From: Catonia carolina | Taxonomy: Eukaryota > Arthropoda > Insecta > Hemiptera > Achilidae | Length of the DNA: 64,000 nt | Reading direction: 5' to 3' | Assembly (NCBI GenBank): GCA_035578175.1 | Contig: JAQMRL010000001.1 | Coordinates: 61,527,553-61,591,552 of the forward strand | Shown here: positions 47,174 through 62,257 of the stretch, piece after piece | How positions within the stretch are numbered: position 1 is the stretch's first letter | Layout of the letters: every line of letters starts with the position of its first letter | Notes under the pieces: model-generated | Databases searched by the model: none | What the model was told of the DNA's origin: nothing | What the model saw: only the letters and a program-made list of their open reading frames with translations | Made by a program: the position numbers and the translations under genes

Positions 47174-49044
47174 TTTGCTCTTACTAGGTATTGTTCAAGT
47201 ATATTCTAAATTTCAGTTTGGTAATGCCGGCGATTCTACTGACGATTAGTTGACAAAAAAAACTTCAGAGACGTCTTTATTAGAATAAACCTTAATATAC
47301 AATGAAAAGATCACAATGTGTTACGTTCGTGTAGTAGTGTTTGCATGGTAGCCGATAAAATAATGTCTTAAATTTAAGCAAGCTTGTATGTGACAACGCA
47401 ATCTATTCTTGTGCTTCCTTTTTATGACTTTTTTAATTTAACACTGTGAAAAGCAGTATAAATATACTGCTGTTTCATACAATAAACTATAATCAATCCG
47501 TACTCGGAAGAACCTTAACAAGTTTAAAAATGTTGTTGGTAGGCGTTTTATTTCTGGAAAGTATAGCATTTCAGTAGACGTTATTGTTTAATATTCGGCC
47601 GTATCGTTAACTGGGCGGTGACAATGGGCGGATTTATGTAAAAATGTAAGTTGACGTCACGCGCAGGAACAGTACCGGACCAATCAGGAAGCTTGATACT
47701 GACAAATGACGTAATACTGATTGAGACGATTTCATTGGTTGATATCGGATGACGTAGTGAACTATAATGAGCCCTCTGATTGGACAATATTAACCAATCA
47801 AAATGACGCATAAGACGACAACTGATCGGGTTTGAAGATTTTTCATTGGTTGAGAATACTAGTTTCTGATTGGTCCAATATTATATCTTTTATTGATGTC
47901 ACACGGACGTCACCGTCATTGTAGGCCGCCTCACTCGCAAGACCTAAATAATTATATTTTCAACTGTAGATCAGTTCTATTAGATTTCAATTACATATTT
48001 TTAGATATGTTTTAGACAGAAATGGAGCAGAAGAAAAAAATATTCGTTAACTAACGCTTTATAATGATTATTTCTTTGTTGATTTAGGATCCGATAATTA
48101 ACTCAAAATATATAATTAAAACTTACACGTTCTTCGCCAACCGTGTAAAATTCCAATTAACAATTCATTCCTCCTTAAAAAACATTAGAAAATTAGTTGT
48201 GCATGGCTTTCTGTTTATTATTGCCTTAGTTAAAATTCAAACACAAAAATTATAATAACTCTCTGAAATAAGACCGTACGAATTGATAGACTACGCCTAT
48301 GTTATTTAAGGAAGATGTTGGTATGAACATTAAATTTAATAAACTATTATCAACTTATATTTTTTGTACGATTAATAAGATTAAATTTTTACATTCTTTC
48401 ATAACATTGATAACATCCTTTCTTTCAAATCCAATCTATCAAGTAACTTAAAATTAGGTAAATAATGAGATGTTAAATACTTGGCACAATTAATTTAGGC
48501 TTTTAGATCATTAGGCTAGATGTTAGTTCGAACATTTACAGGTTATCTGAAATAAACTAAAAATTTAATTGGGTTTTTTTTATTGTTTATAACCGTATCA
48601 CTCAGTAGAAGCGTGTTTTTATGAGCGTAGCAGGTTTTCTAAAAACATTTTCAGTTCGCACGTTTCAAATGGCGCCTTTAATAGGCCTATATTCACTGCA
48701 AGGTCTAACTGCATAATCATCAGCTGTCATTGTAAGAAGCTCTAAAAGTGTTTATTTCATTAGTACCTCTTATTTTCTTAATATATTTTAGTCGAAAATT
48801 TGCTTCTCTCGCTCAAAAAACAGAACGATTATTAAAGCCGTGGAAGTAGCAGTTAAAATCTAAAAAATACTTAACAGTTTAACTGCCTCTTGTAGGCAAT
48901 ACTTAATTTTGGCATCAAAAAATAAAATAATGGCACAAGCAGCGAAAAAACGCGGAGAAATACCAAAAATATCGCCCAGAAAATTTTTATATTGTTAACC
49001 GTGTTTAGTGTGACTGATTGTCGTCAAAAGGGCACAATTTGTAT
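47174..49044 (+). repeat. Monomer B13 (6-bp insertion subtype)
   Basis: 1,871 bp. Has atttacaggttat near 48534 where B8, B9 and B12 have attttctggttat, and ends acgcggagaaatacc. Confidence 0.94.
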
Positions 49045-50944
49045 TTTGCTCTTACTTGGTATTGATCAAGTATATTCTAAATTTCGGTTTTATAATGCCG
49101 TCGATTCTACTTACGATTTTTTGACAAGAAAACTTCAGTGACGTCCTTGTTAGAATTTACAAACTTTAATATATTTTATATGTTTTTTTAACTTTAATAT
49201 TCAGTGAAAAAATCACATTTTGTTACGTTCGTATCGTAGTGTTTGCATGGTAGCCGACAAAGTAACCTCTTAAAGTTGAACAAGCTTGTATGTGACAACG
49301 CAATCTATTCTTTTGCTTCCTTTTTATGACTTTTTTATTTCATAGTGTAAAAAGCAGGTGTGAATATACTGCTGTTACATACAATAATACCATAATCATT
49401 GCGTACTCGGAAGACCCCTAACAAAATTTAACATGTTTTTGGTAGGTGTTTTAATTCTGGAACGTATTGCATTTCAGTAGACGTTATTCTCTATTATTCG
49501 GCCGTATAATTAACTGGGCGGTGGCAATGGGCGGATCTTATGTAAAAATGTAAGGTTACGTCACGCGCAGGAACAGTACCGGTTCAATCAGGAAGCTCAA
49601 CACTGACAAATGACGTAATACTGAATGAGACTACTTCATCGGTTCATATCGGATGACGTAGTGAACTATAATGAGCTCTCTGATTGGACAATAACAACTA
49701 ATCAAATTGACGCCTAAGCAGACATCTGATTGGTTAGGTTTGGAGATTTTTCATTGGTTGAGAATACTACACTCTGATTGGTCCTATATTATATCTGCCT
49801 TTGACGTCACACGCGCGTTGTCGTCATTGTAGGCCGCCTTACTCGCAAGACCTAAATAATTATTTTCTTCTACTGTACATCGGTTCTATTATATTTTAGT
49901 AGTATATTTTCGGATATGTTAAAGACACAAATAGTGCGAAAGGAATAAAAATTCGTTAAGTAACGCTCTCTAATAATTATTTCTTTGTTGATTTTGGAAC
50001 TGATAGTTAACTCAAAACGTATAATAAAAATACACACGTTCTGCGCCAATAGTGTAAAACTGCAATCGACAATTTATTCCTCCTTAAAAAACGTTAGAAA
50101 ATTAGTTGTGCATTGCTCTCTGTTTATTATTGGTATAGTCAAAATTCAACCACAAAAATTATAATAATTCTTAAAAAAAACCGTGCGTATTGATGTACTA
50201 CGCCTATGTTATTTAAGGAAGATGTTGGTTTGAACATTAAATTTAATAAACTATTATCAGATTATATTTTTTGTACGATTAGTAAGATTAAATTTGTACG
50301 TTCTTTCACAACGACGTTGATAACATCTTTTCTTACAAATCTGATATTTCAAGTTACTTTAAATTAGGTAATTAATGAGATGTTAAATACTCGGCACAAT
50401 TAATTTGAGTTTTTAGATCATTAGGGTAGAAGTTAGTTGAAACATTTACAAGTTATCTGAAATAAACTGAAAAGTTAATTGGGTTACTTTTTTGGTTTGC
50501 AACCGTATGTTTCAGTAGAAAAGTCATTTGATGAGCAAAGCAGGCCTTCTAAACAATTTTCAGTTCGCACTTCGCAAATGCGCCTTTAATATATTCACAC
50601 TGCAAGGTCTAACTGTACAATAATCTACTGTCATATGAAGAAGGTCTAAAAGTTTTTATTTCACCAGTACTTCTTATGTTGTTATAATGTTTATTCGAAA
50701 ATTGCTTCATTCGTGAAGAAAATAGAACTATTATTTTAGCCGTGGAAGTAGCAGTTGATATTTAAAAAATATTTAACTGTTTAATGTTTCATATAGGCAA
50801 TAGTAATTTTCGCATCATAAAATAAAAGAATGAAAATAACTGCGAATAAACGCGGAGAAAAAACAAAAATACTGCCTAGATATTTTTAAAATCGTTAAAC
50901 GTTTTTAGTGTAACTGATTGTCGTTAAAAGGGCATAATTTGTAT
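49045..50944 (+). repeat. Monomer A11 (right-hand A subtype)
   Basis: 1,900 bp. Marks are gtgtaaaaagcagg, gccgtataattaac and gagactacttc, shared with A12 and A14. One extra A in a poly-A run gives the additional base. Confidence 0.94.
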
Positions 50945-52815
50945 TTTGCTCTTACTAGGTATTGTTCAAGTATATTCTAAATTTCAGTTTGGTAATGCCG
51001 GCGATTCTACTGACGATTAGTTGACAAAAAAAACTTCAGAGACGTCTTTATTAGAATAAACCTTAATATACAATGAAAAGATCACAATGTGTTACGTTCG
51101 TGTAGTAGTGTTTGCATGGTAGCCGATAAAATAATGTCTTAAATTTAAGCAAGCTTGTATGTGACAACGCAATCTATTCTTGTGCTTCCTTTTTATGACT
51201 TTTTTAATTTAACACTGTGAAAAGCAGTATAAATATACTGCTGTTTCATACAATAAACTATAATCAATCCGTACTCGGAAGAACCTTAACAAGTTTAAAA
51301 ATGTTGTTGGTAGGCGTTTTATTTCTGGAAAGTATAGCATTTCAGTAGACGTTATTGTTTAATATTCGGCCGTATCGTTAACTGGGCGGTGACAATGGGC
51401 GGATTTATGTAAAAATGTAAGTTGACGTCACGCGCAGGAACAGTACCGGACCAATCAGGAAGCTTGATACTGACAAATGACGTAATACTGATTGAGACGA
51501 TTTCATTGGTTGATATCGGATGACGTAGTGAACTATAATGAGCCCTCTGATTGGACAATATTAACCAATCAAAATGACGCATAAGACGACAACTGATCGG
51601 GTTTGAAGATTTTTCATTGGTTGAGAATACTAGTTTCTGATTGGTCCAATATTATATCTTTTATTGATGTCACACGGACGTCACCGTCATTGTAGGCCGC
51701 CTCACTCGCAAGACCTAAATAATTATATTTTCAACTGTAGATCAGTTCTATTAGATTTCAATTACATATTTTTAGATATGTTTTAGACAGAAATGGAGCA
51801 GAAGAAAAAAATATTCGTTAACTAACGCTTTATAATGATTATTTCTTTGTTGATTTAGGATCCGATAATTAACTCAAAATATATAATTAAAACTTACACG
51901 TTCTTCGCCAACCGTGTAAAATTCCAATTAACAATTCATTCCTCCTTAAAAAACATTAGAAAATTAGTTGTGCATGGCTTTCTGTTTATTATTGCCTTAG
52001 TTAAAATTCAAACACAAAAATTATAATAACTCTCTGAAATAAGACCGTACGAATTGATAGACTACGCCTATGTTATTTAAGGAAGATGTTGGTATGAACA
52101 TTAAATTTAATAAACTATTATCAACTTATATTTTTTGTACGATTAATAAGATTAAATTTTTACATTCTTTCATAACATTGATAACATCCTTTCTTTCAAA
52201 TCCAATCTATCAAGTAACTTAAAATTAGGTAAATAATGAGATGTTAAATACTTGGCACAATTAATTTAGGCTTTTAGATCATTAGGCTAGATGTTAGTTC
52301 GAACATTTACAGGTTATCTGAAATAAACTAAAAATTTAATTGGGTTTTTTTTATTGTTTATAACCGTATCACTCAGTAGAAGCGTGTTTTTATGAGCGTA
52401 GCAGGTTTTCTAAAAACATTTTCAGTTCGCACGTTTCAAATGGCGCCTTTAATAGGCCTATATTCACTGCAAGGTCTAACTGCATAATCATCAGCTGTCA
52501 TTGTAAGAAGCTCTAAAAGTGTTTATTTCATTAGTACCTCTTATTTTCTTAATATATTTTAGTCGAAAATTTGCTTCTCTCGCTCAAAAAACAGAACGAT
52601 TATTAAAGCCGTGGAAGTAGCAGTTAAAATCTAAAAAATACTTAACAGTTTAACTGCCTCTTGTAGGCAATACTTAATTTTGGCATCACAAAATAAAATA
52701 ATGGCACAAGCAGCGAAAAAACGCGAAAAAATACCAAAAATATCGCCCAGAAAATTTTTATATTGTTAACCGTGTTTAGTGTGACTGATTGTCGTCAAAA
52801 GGGCACAATTTGTAT
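50945..52815 (+). repeat. Monomer B14 (6-bp insertion subtype)
   Basis: Like B13 but with tcacaaaataaaa and acgcgaaaaaatacc at the end, as in B15. Confidence 0.94.
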
Positions 52816-54715
52816 TTTGCTCTTACTTGGTATTGATCAAGTATATTCTAAATTTCGGTTTTATAATGCCGTCGATTCTACTTACGATTTTTTGACAAGA
52901 AAACTTCAGTGACGTCCTTGTTAGAATTTACAAACTTTAATATATTTTATATGTTTTTTTAACTTTAATATTCAGTGAAAAAATCACATTTTGTTACGTT
53001 CGTATCGTAGTGTTTGCATGGTAGCCGACAAAGTAACCTCTTAAAGTTGAACAAGCTTGTATGTGACAACGCAATCTATTCTTTTGCTTCCTTTTTATGA
53101 CTTTTTTATTTCATAGTGTAAAAAGCAGGTGTGAATATACTGCTGTTACATACAATAATACCATAATCATTGCGTACTCGGAAGACCCCTAACAAAATTT
53201 AACATGTTTTTGGTAGGTGTTTTAATTCTGGAACGTATTGCATTTCAGTAGACGTTATTCTCTATTATTCGGCCGTATAATTAACTGGGCGGTGGCAATG
53301 GGCGGATCTTATGTAAAAATGTAAGGTTACGTCACGCGCAGGAACAGTACCGGTTCAATCAGGAAGCTCAACACTGACAAATGACGTAATACTGAATGAG
53401 ACTACTTCATCGGTTCATATCGGATGACGTAGTGAACTATAATGAGCTCTCTGATTGGACAATAACAACTAATCAAATTGACGCCTAAGCAGACATCTGA
53501 TTGGTTAGGTTTGGAGATTTTTCATTGGTTGAGAATACTACATTCTGATTGGTCCTATATTATATCTGCCTTTGACGTCACACGCGCGTTGTCGTCATTG
53601 TAGGCCGCCTTACTCGCAAGACCTAAATAATTATTTTCTTCTACTGTACATCGGTTCTATTATATTTTAGTAGTATATTTTCGGATATGTTAAAGACACA
53701 AATAGTGCGAAAGGAATAAAAATTCATTAAGTAACGCTCTCTAATAATTATTTCTTTGTTGATTTTGGAACTGATAGTTAACTCAAAACGTATAATAAAA
53801 ATACACACGTTCTGCGCCAATAGTGTAAAACTGCAATCGACAATTTATTCCTCCTTAAAAAACGTTAGAAAATTAGTTGTGCATTGCTCTCTGTTTATTA
53901 TTGGTATAGTCAAAATTCAACCACAAAAATTATAATAATTCTTAAAAAAAACCGTGCGTATTGATGTACTACGCCTATGTTATTTAAGGAAGATGTTGGT
54001 TTGAACATTAAATTTAATAAACTATTATCAGATTATATTTTTTGTACGATTAGTAAGATTAAATTTGTACGTTCTTTCACAACGACGTTGATAACATCTT
54101 TTCTTACAAATCTGATATTTCAAGTTACTTTAAATTAGGTAATTAATGAGATGTTAAATACTCGGCACAATTAATTTGAGTTTTTAGATCATTAGGGTAG
54201 AAGTTAGTTGAAACATTTACAAGTTATCTGAAATAAACTGAAAAGTTAATTGGGTTACTTTTTTGGTTTGCAACCGTATGTTTCAGTAGAAAAGTCATTT
54301 GATGAGCAAAGCAGGCCTTCTAAACAATTTTCAGTTCGCACTTCGCAAATGCGCCTTTAATATATTCACACTGCAAGGTCTAACTGTACAATAATCTACT
54401 GTCATATGAAGAAGGTCTAAAAGTTTTTATTTCACCAGTACTTCTTATGTTGTTATAATGTTTATTCGAAAATTGCTTCATTCGTGAAGAAAATAGAACT
54501 ATTATTTTAGCCGTGGAAGTAGCAGTTGATATTTAAAAAATATTTAACTGTTTAATGTTTCATATAGGCAATAGTAATTTTCGCATCATAAAATAAAAGA
54601 ATGAAAATAACTGCGAATAAACGCGGAGAAAAAACAAAAATACTGCCTAGATATTTTTAAAATCGTTAAACGTTTTTAGTGTAACTGATTGTCGTTAAAA
54701 GGGCATAATTTGTAT
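52816..54715 (+). repeat. Monomer A12 (right-hand A subtype)
   Basis: As A11, with ctacattctgattgg near 53540 and ttcattaagtaac near 53724. Confidence 0.94.
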
Positions 54716-56586
54716 TTTGCTCTTACTAGGTATTGTTCAAGTATATTCTAAATTTCAGTTTGGTAATGCCGGCGATTCTACTGACGATTAGTTGACAAAA
54801 AAAACTTCAGAGACGTCTTTATTAGAATAAACCTTAATATACAATGAAAAGATCACAATGTGTTACGTTCGTGTAGTAGTGTTTGCATGGTAGCCGATAA
54901 AATAATGTCTTAAATTTAAGCAAGCTTGTATGTGACAACGCAATCTATTCTTGTGCTTCCTTTTTATGACTTTTTTAATTTAACACTGTGAAAAGCAGTA
55001 TAAATATACTGCTGTTTCATACAATAAACTATAATCAATCCGTACTCGGAAGAACCTTAACAAGTTTAAAAATGTTGTTGGTAGGCGTTTTATTTCTGGA
55101 AAGTATAGCATTTCAGTAGACGTTATTGTTTAATATTCGGCCGTATCGTTAACTGGGCGGTGACAATGGGCGGATTTATGTAAAAATGTAAGTTGACGTC
55201 ACGCGCAGGAACAGTACCGGACCAATCAGGAAGCTTGATACTGACAAATGACGTAATACTGATTGAGACGATTTCATTGGTTGATATCGGATGACGTAGT
55301 GAACTATAATGAGCCCTCTGATTGGACAATATTAACCAATCAAAATGACGCATAAGACGACAACTGATCGGGTTTGAAGATTTTTCATTGGTTGAGAATA
55401 CTAGTTTCTGATTGGTCCAATATTATATCTTTTATTGATGTCACACGGACGTCACCGTCATTGTAGGCCGCCTCACTCGCAAGACCTAAATAATTATATT
55501 TTCAACTGTAGATCAGTTCTATTAGATTTCAATTACATATTTTTAGATATGTTTTAGACAGAAATGGAGCAGAAGAAAAAAATATTCGTTAACTAACGCT
55601 TTATAATGATTATTTCTTTGTTGATTTAGGATCCGATAATTAACTCAAAATATATAATTAAAACTTACACGTTCTTCGCCAACCGTGTAAAATTCCAATT
55701 AACAATTCATTCCTCCTTAAAAAACATTAGAAAATTAGTTGTGCATGGCTTTCTGTTTATTATTGCCTTAGTTAAAATTCAAACACAAAAATTATAATAA
55801 CTCTCTGAAATAAGACCGTACGAATTGATAGACTACGCCTATGTTATTTAAGGAAGATGTTGGTATGAACATTAAATTTAATAAACTATTATCAACTTAT
55901 ATTTTTTGTACGATTAATAAGATTAAATTTTTACATTCTTTCATAACATTGATAACATCCTTTCTTTCAAATCCAATCTATCAAGTAACTTAAAATTAGG
56001 TAAATAATGAGATGTTAAATACTTGGCACAATTAATTTAGGCTTTTAGATCATTAGGCTAGATGTTAGTTCGAACATTTACAGGTTATCTGAAATAAACT
56101 AAAAATTTAATTGGGTTTTTTTTATTGTTTATAACCGTATCACTCAGTAGAAGCGTGTTTTTATGAGCGTAGCAGGTTTTCTAAAAACATTTTCAGTTCG
56201 CACGTTTCAAATGGCGCCTTTAATAGGCCTATATTCACTGCAAGGTCTAACTGCATAATCATCAGCTGTCATTGTAAGAAGCTCTAAAAGTGTTTATTTC
56301 ATTAGTACCTCTTATTTTCTTAATATATTTTAGTCGAAAATTTGCTTCTCTCGCTCAAAAAACAGAACGATTATTAAAGCCGTGGAAGTAGCAGTTAAAA
56401 TCTAAAAAATACTTAACAGTTTAACTGCCTCTTGTAGGCAATACTTAATTTTGGCATCACAAAATAAAATAATGGCACAAGCAGCGAAAAAACGCGAAAA
56501 AATACCAAAAATATCGCCCAGAAAATTTTTATATTGTTAACCGTGTTTAGTGTGACTGATTGTCGTCAAAAGGGCACAATTTGTAT
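54716..56586 (+). repeat. Monomer B15 (6-bp insertion subtype)
   Basis: Essentially a repeat of B14. No gene. Confidence 0.94.
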
Positions 56587-58486
56587 TTTGCTCTTACTTG
56601 GTATTGATCAAGTATATTCTAAATTTCGGTTTTATAATGCCGTCGATTCTACTTACGATTTTTTGACAAGAAAACTTCAGTGACGTCCTTGTTAGAATTT
56701 ACAAACTTTAATATATTTTATATGTTTTTTTAACTTTAATATACAGTGAATAAATCACATTTTATTACGTTCTTATCGAAGTGTCTGCATGGTAGCCGAC
56801 AAAGTAACCTCTTAAAGTTGAACAAGCTTGTATGTGACAACGCAATCTATTCTTTTGCTTCCTTTTTATGACTTTTTTATTTCATAGTGTGAAAAGCAGG
56901 TGTGAATGTACTGCTGTTACATACAATAATACCATAATCATTGCGTACTCGGAAGACCCCTAACAAAATTTAACATGTTTTTGGTAGGTGTTTTAATTCT
57001 GGAACGTATTGCATTTCAGTAGACGTTATTCTCTATTATTCGGCCGTATCATTAACTGGGCGGTGGCAATGGGCGGATCTTATGTAAAAATGTAAGGTTA
57101 CGTCACGCGCAGGAACAGTACCGGTTCAATCAGGAAGCTCAACACTGACAAATAACGTAATACTGAATGAGACGACTTCATCGGTTCATATCGGATTACG
57201 TAGTGAACTATAATGAGCTCTCTGATTGGACAATAATAACTAATCAAATTGACGCCTAAGCAGACATCTGATTGGTTAGGTTTGGAGATTTTTCATTGGT
57301 TGAGAATACTACGCTCTGATTGGTCCTATATTATATCTGCCTTTGACGTCACACGCGCGTTGTCGTCATTGTAGGCCGCCTTACTCGCAAGACCTAAATA
57401 ATTATTTTCTTCTACTGTACATCGGTTCTATTATATTTTAGTAGTATATTTTCGGATATGTTAAAGACACAAATAGTGCGAAAGGAATAAAAATTCGTTA
57501 AGTAACGCTCTCTAATAATTATTTCTTTGTTGATTTAGGAACTGATAGTTAACTCAAAACGTATAATAAAAATATACACGTTCTGCGCCAATAGTGTAAA
57601 ACTGCAAACAACAATTCATTCCTCCTTAAAAAACGTTAGAAAATTAGTTGTGCATTGCCCTCTGTTTATTATTGGTATAGTCAAAATTCAACCACAAAAA
57701 TTATAATAATTCTTAAAAAAAACCGTGCGTATTGATGTACTACGCCTATGTTATTTAAGGAAGATGTTGGTTTGAACATTAAATTTAATAAACTATTATC
57801 AGATTATATTTTTTGTACGATTAGTAAGATTAAATTTGTACGTTCTTTCACAACGACGTTGATAACATCTTTTCTTACAAATCTGATTTTTCAAGTTACT
57901 TTAAATTAGGTAATTAATGAGATGTTAAATACTCGGCACAATTAATTTGAGTTTTTAGATCATTAGGGTAGAAGTTAGTTGAAACATTTACAAGTTATCT
58001 GAAATAAACTGAAAAGTTAATTGGGTTACTTTTTTGGTTTGCAACCGTATGTTTCAGTAGAAAAGTCATTTGATGAGCAAAGCAGGCCTTCTAAACAATT
58101 TTCAGTTCGCACTTCGCAAATGCGCCTTTAATATATTCACACTGCAAGGTCTAACTGTACAATAATCTACTGTCATATGAAGAAGGTCTAAAAGTTTTTA
58201 TTTCACCAGTACTTCTTATGTTGTTATAATGTTTATTCGAAAATTGCTTCATTCGTGAAGAAAATAGAACTATTATTTTAGCCGTGGAAGTAGCAGTTGA
58301 TATTTAAAAAATATTTAACTGTTTAATGTTTCATATAGGCAATAGTAATTTTCGCATCATAAAATAAAAGAATGAAAATAACTGCGAATAAACGCGGAGA
58401 AAAAACAAAAATACTGCCTAGATATTTTTAAAATCGTTAAACGTTTTTAGTGTAACTGATTGTCGTTAAAAGGGCATAATTTGTAT
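56587..58486 (+). repeat. Monomer A13
   Basis: Returns to the A7/A10 pattern (acagtgaataaatc, gtctgcatgg, aataacgtaata) between A11/A12-type neighbours. A sub-rhythm in the right half is therefore A10-A11-A12-A13-A14. Confidence 0.94.
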
Positions 58487-60357
58487 TTTGCTCTTACTAG
58501 GTATTGTTCAAGTATATTCTAAATTTCAGTTTGGTAATGCCGGCGATTCTACTGACGATTAGTTGACAAAAAAAACTTCAGAGACGTCTTTATTAGAATA
58601 AACCTTAATATACAATGAAAAGATCACAATGTGTTACGTTCGTGTAGTAGTGTTTGCATGGTAGCCGATAAAATAATGTCTTAAATTTAAGCAAGCTTGT
58701 ATGTGACAACGCAATCTATTCTTGTGCTTCCTTTTTATGACTTTTTTAATTTAACACTGTGAAAAGCAGTATAAATATACTGCTGTTTCATACAATAAAC
58801 TATAATCAATCCGTACTCGGAAGAACCTTAACAAGTTTAAAAATGTTGTTGGTAGGCGTTTTATTTCTGGAAAGTATAGCATTTCAGTAGACGTTATTGT
58901 TTAATATTCGGCCGTATCGTTAACTGGGCGGTGACAATGGGCGGATTTATGTAAAAATGTAAGTTGACGTCACGCGCAGGAACAGTACCGGACCAATCAG
59001 GAAGCTTGATACTGACAAATGACGTAATACTGATTGAGACGATTTCATTGGTTGATATCGGATGACGTAGTGAACTATAATGAGCCCTCTGATTGGACAA
59101 TATTAACCAATCAAAATGACGCATAAGACGACAACTGATCGGGTTTGAAGATTTTTCATTGGTTGAGAATACTAGTTTCTGATTGGTCCAATATTATATC
59201 TTTTATTGATGTCACACGGACGTCACCGTCATTGTAGGCCGCCTCACTCGCAAGACCTAAATAATTATATTTTCAACTGTAGATCAGTTCTATTAGATTT
59301 CAATTACATATTTTTAGATATGTTTTAGACAGAAATGGAGCAGAAGAAAAAAATATTCGTTAACTAACGCTTTATAATGATTATTTCTTTGTTGATTTAG
59401 GATCCGATAATTAACTCAAAATATATAATTAAAACTTACACGTTCTTCGCCAACCGTGTAAAATTCCAATTAACAATTCATTCCTCCTTAAAAAACATTA
59501 GAAAATTAGTTGTGCATGGCTTTCTGTTTATTATTGCCTTAGTTAAAATTCAAACACAAAAATTATAATAACTCTCTGAAATAAGACCGTACGAATTGAT
59601 AGACTACGCCTATGTTATTTAAGGAAGATGTTGGTATGAACATTAAATTTAATAAACTATTATCAACTTATATTTTTTGTACGATTAATAAGATTAAATT
59701 TTTACATTCTTTCATAACATTGATAACATCCTTTCTTTCAAATCCAATCTATCAAGTAACTTAAAATTAGGTAAATAATGAGATGTTAAATACTTGGCAC
59801 AATTAATTTAGGCTTTTAGATCATTAGGCTAGATGTTAGTTCGAACATTTACAGGTTATCTGAAATAAACTAAAAATTTAATTGGGTTTTTTTTATTGTT
59901 TATAACCGTATCACTCAGTAGAAGCGTGTTTTTATGAGCGTAGCAGGTTTTCTAAAAACATTTTCAGTTCGCACGTTTCAAATGGCGCCTTTAATAGGCC
60001 TATATTCACTGCAAGGTCTAACTGCATAATCATCAGCTGTCATTGTAAGAAGCTCTAAAAGTGTTTATTTCATTAGTACCTCTTATTTTCTTAATATATT
60101 TTAGTCGAAAATTTGCTTCTCTCGCTCAAAAAACAGAACGATTATTAAAGCCGTGGAAGTAGCAGTTAAAATCTAAAAAATACTTAACAGTTTAACTGCC
60201 TCTTGTAGGCAATACTTAATTTTGGCATCAAAAAATAAAATAATGGCACAAGCAGCGAAAAAACGCGGAGAAATACCAAAAATATCGCCCAGAAAATTTT
60301 TATATTGTTAACCGTGTTTAGTGTGACTGATTGTCGTCAAAAGGGCACAATTTGTAT
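58487..60357 (+). repeat. Monomer B16 (6-bp insertion subtype)
   Basis: Ends tcaaaaaataaaa and acgcggagaaatacc, as in B13. No gene. Confidence 0.94.
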
Positions 60358-62257
60358 TTTGCTCTTACTTGGTATTGATCAAGTATATTCTAAATTTCGG
60401 TTTTATAATGCCGTCGATTCTACTTACGATTTTTTGACAAGAAAACTTCAGTGACGTCCTTGTTAGAATTTACAAACTTTAATATATTTTATATGTTTTT
60501 TTAACTTTAATATTCAGTGAAAAAATCACATTTTGTTACGTTCGTATCGTAGTGTTTGCATGGTAGCCGACAAAGTAACCTCTTAAAGTTGAACAAGCTT
60601 GTATGTGACAACGCAATCTATTCTTTTGCTTCCTTTTTATGACTTTTTTATTTCATAGTGTAAAAAGCAGGTGTGAATATACTGCTGTTACATACAATAA
60701 TACCATAATCATTGCGTACTCGGAAGACCCCTAACAAAATTTAACATGTTTTTGGTAGGTGTTTTAATTCTGGAACGTATTGCATTTCAGTAGACGTTAT
60801 TCTCTATTATTCGGCCGTATAATTAACTGGGCGGTGGCAATGGGCGGATCTTATGTAAAAATGTAAGGTTACGTCACGCGCAGGAACAGTACCGGTTCAA
60901 TCAGGAAGCTCAACACTGACAAATGACGTAATACTGAATGAGACTACTTCATCGGTTCATATCGGATGACGTAGTGAACTATAATGAGCTCTCTGATTGG
61001 ACAATAACAACTAATCAAATTGACGCCTAAGCAGACATCTGATTGGTTAGGTTTGGAGATTTTTCATTGGTTGAGAATACTACACTCTGATTGGTCCTAT
61101 ATTATATCTGCCTTTGACGTCACACGCGCGTTGTCGTCATTGTAGGCCGCCTTACTCGCAAGACCTAAATAATTATTTTCTTCTACTGTACATCGGTTCT
61201 ATTATATTTTAGTAGTATATTTTCGGATATGTTAAAGACACAAATAGTGCGAAAGGAATAAAAATTCATTAAGTAACGCTCTCTAATAATTATTTCTTTG
61301 TTGATTTTGGAACTGATAGTTAACTCAAAACGTATAATAAAAATACACACGTTCTGCGCCAATAGTGTAAAACTGCAATCAACAATTTATTCCTCCTTAA
61401 AAAACGTTAGAAAATTAGTTGTGCATTGCTCTCTGTTTATTATTGGTATAGTCAAAATTCAACCACAAAAATTATAATAATTCTTAAAAAAAACCGTGCG
61501 TATTGATGTACTACGCCTATGTTATTTAAGGAAGATGTTGGTTTGAACATTAAATTTAATAAACTATTATCAGATTATATTTTTTGTACGATTAGTAAGA
61601 TTAAATTTGTACGTTCTTTCACAACGACGTTGATAACATCTTTTCTTACAAATCTGATTTTTCAAGTTACTTTAAATTAGGTAATTAATGAGATGTTAAA
61701 TACTCGGCACAATTAATTTGAGTTTTTAGATCATTAGGGTAGAAGTTAGTTGAAACATTTACAAGTTATCTGAAATAAACTGAAAAGTTAATTGGGTTAC
61801 TTTTTTGGTTTGCAACCGTATGTTTCAGTAGAAAAGTCATTTGATGAGCAAAGCAGGCCTTCTAAACAATTTTCAGTTCGCACTTCGCAAATGCGCCTTT
61901 AATATATTCACACTGCAAGGTCTAACTGTACAATAATCTACTGTCATATGAAGAAGGTCTAAAAGTTTTTATTTCACCAGTACTTCTTATGTTGTTATAA
62001 TGTTTATTCGAAAATTGCTTCATTCGTGAAGAAAATAGAACTATTATTTTAGCCGTGGAAGTAGCAGTTGAAATTTAAAAAATATTTAACTGTTTAATGT
62101 TTCATATAGGCAATACTAATTTTCGCATCATAAAATAAAAGAATGAAAATAACTGCGAATAAACGCGGAGAAAAAACAAAAATATTGCCTAGATATTTTT
62201 AAAATCGTTAAACGTTTTTAGTGTAACTGATTGTCGTTAAAAGGGCATAATTTGTAT
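60358..62257 (+). repeat. Monomer A14 (right-hand A subtype)
   Basis: A11/A12 marks for most of its length, but the tail reverts to gttgaaattt and atattgcct, as in the left-hand A copies. Confidence 0.94.
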
